A stretch of DNA of 6,329 nucleotides from an uncultured Burkholderiales bacterium (GTDB lineage: Bacteria > Pseudomonadota > Gammaproteobacteria > Burkholderiales > Burkholderiaceae_F). The DNA lies in the NCBI GenBank assembly GCA_903871435.1, contig CAIQGU010000458.1, forward strand, positions 1 to 6,329, read 5' to 3'. Under the pieces are notes generated by a model that saw only the letters and a program-made list of their open reading frames with translations, did no database searches and was not told the DNA's origin. Shown here piece after piece: positions 5,795-6,329 of this stretch (its first letter is position 1; each line of letters opens with the position of its first letter). The position numbers and the translations under genes were made by a program.

Positions 5795-5828
5795 CCACAA
5801 ATAAACCAAATCAAGCCAAGCCGCGATC

Positions 5829-6329
5829 ATGGCCACCCTTATCAGCGCTGCCAATGCCGTTTCCCTGCGGCAGCTTTCCTACCTCGTGGCTTTGTCGGAA
5901 ACGCTCAACTTCACCCGCGCCGCCGAGCGCTGCTTCGTCACCCAATCGACGCTCTCATCGGGGATACGCGAGCTGGAACGGGCCATTGGTGCCGTGCTCT
6001 TCGAGCGCGACCGCCAGAGCGTGGCGGTAACGCCGCTGGGTCATGAACTCGTACTGCGGGCCCATGCCATCCTGGGGCAAACCCTGGATTTCGTGAACGC
6101 TGCCCAGACGGCCACCGGGCCCCTGGAAGGCACCGTCACGCTGGGGGCCATACCCACCATTGCGCCCTTTCTTTTGCCGCCACTCCTGCGCCAGATACGT
6201 CAGGAGCTACCCCTCCTCACCACCTTGCTGCGCGAGGAGCAGACCCCGGTGTTACTGCGCGCCGTTGCCGACGGTGAGATGGACTTTGCCATCCTCGCGC
6301 TGCCCATGGACGTGGGCCGCCTGCAGGTC
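5829..6329 (+). CDS. oxyR: LysR-type transcriptional regulator, OxyR-like (partial, cut by window end)
   Basis: The visible 167 residues are the N-terminal half of a LysR-type regulator. The winged helix-turn-helix (about 13-71) reads LRQLSYLVALSETLNFTRAA, then CFVTQSTLSSGIRELE and LFERDRQSVAVTPLG. The start of the effector domain reads GPLEGTVTLGAIPTIAPFLLP (97-117 region) and LREEQTPVLLRAVADGEMDFAILAL. This fits OxyR specifically: E. coli OxyR has GLIPTVGPYLLP and a HEAQT/LDSGKLDCVILAL stretch at the same places. The two peroxide-sensing cysteines would lie beyond the window, so true OxyR function cannot be confirmed. The ATG at 5829 is the first after an in-frame stop at 5802-5804. No strong Shine-Dalgarno is visible, and the N-terminus is about 11 residues longer than typical OxyR. 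The gene is divergent from rubredoxin. Confidence 0.8.
   Translation, partial: MATLISAANAVSLRQLSYLVALSETLNFTRAAERCFVTQSTLSSGIRELERAIGAVLFERDRQSVAVTPLGHELVLRAHAILGQTLDFVNAAQTATGPLEGTVTLGAIPTIAPFLLPPLLRQIRQELPLLTTLLREEQTPVLLRAVADGEMDFAILALPMDVGRLQV

Larger units (their letters stand above)
5670..5828. promoter_or_regulatory. Divergent control region between rubredoxin and the OxyR-like regulator
   Basis: A 159-base gene-free spacer, richer in A+T than its neighbours on the regulator side. It carries a 7-1-7 palindrome near rubredoxin, a plausible promoter for the regulator, and a 9-bp direct repeat. LysR-type regulators usually bind such divergent spacers and act on both genes, so control of rubredoxin by the adjacent regulator is a reasonable inference. 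I could not find a strong promoter reading toward rubredoxin. Confidence 0.6.

Noticed and set aside
1..6329. CRISPR arrays, tRNA or rRNA genes, insertion sequences, integrases, toxin-antitoxin or phage-defence genes
   Set aside because: No spaced repeat array, transposase-like protein, terminal inverted repeats or tRNA-like cloverleaf was seen on reading both strands; apart from the left edge the window looks like ordinary chromosomal genes.

Overview
The window is high-G+C DNA carrying seven genes of Gram-negative, betaproteobacterial character. The protein styles recall Burkholderiales/Alcaligenaceae such as Bordetella or Achromobacter; this taxonomic guess comes from family resemblance only. 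Genes are tightly packed. The one exception is bases 1-72, which have lower G+C and read as an internal piece of RNA polymerase beta subunit (RpoB). The reading breaks abruptly where the first real gene ends, so this edge looks like a chimeric join, most likely an assembly or library artefact, and should not be treated as native context.

Left part (75-2838): a leftward glutamine-synthetase-family gene of the gamma-glutamyl-amine ligase (PuuA/PauA-like) kind faces away from a rightward pair across a 235-base divergent spacer that holds two perfect 10-bp palindromes. The pair is a small secreted CHRD-domain protein followed 27 bases later by a VIT1/CCC1-type membrane transporter for iron or manganese. 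The pair is probably co-transcribed.

Middle and right part (2901-5669): a leftward cluster, in transcription order rubredoxin (54 aa), rubredoxin-type FAD/NAD(P)H reductase, and an amidase-signature hydrolase. Rubredoxin and its reductase form an electron-transfer chain (NAD(P)H to FAD to the Fe(Cys)4 centre of rubredoxin). The reductase stops about 40-50 residues short of the family's usual C-terminus, within the rubredoxin-binding region. The amidase and the VIT gene converge on a 62-base gap that can form a hairpin.

Right edge (5670-6329): a 159-base divergent control region separates rubredoxin from a rightward LysR-type regulator that closely resembles OxyR and is cut off by the window end. 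This region holds a perfect 7-1-7 palindrome, a plausible sigma70 promoter, and a 9-bp direct repeat whose copies lie 31 bp apart (about three helical turns). Together these suggest a redox-responsive rubredoxin/OxyR-like locus.

I do not see a clearly new multi-gene system. The points most worth following up are the chimeric left edge, the shortened rubredoxin reductase with a 9-bp direct repeat just beyond its stop, the repeat-bearing rubredoxin/oxyR control region, and the CHRD-VIT pairing.
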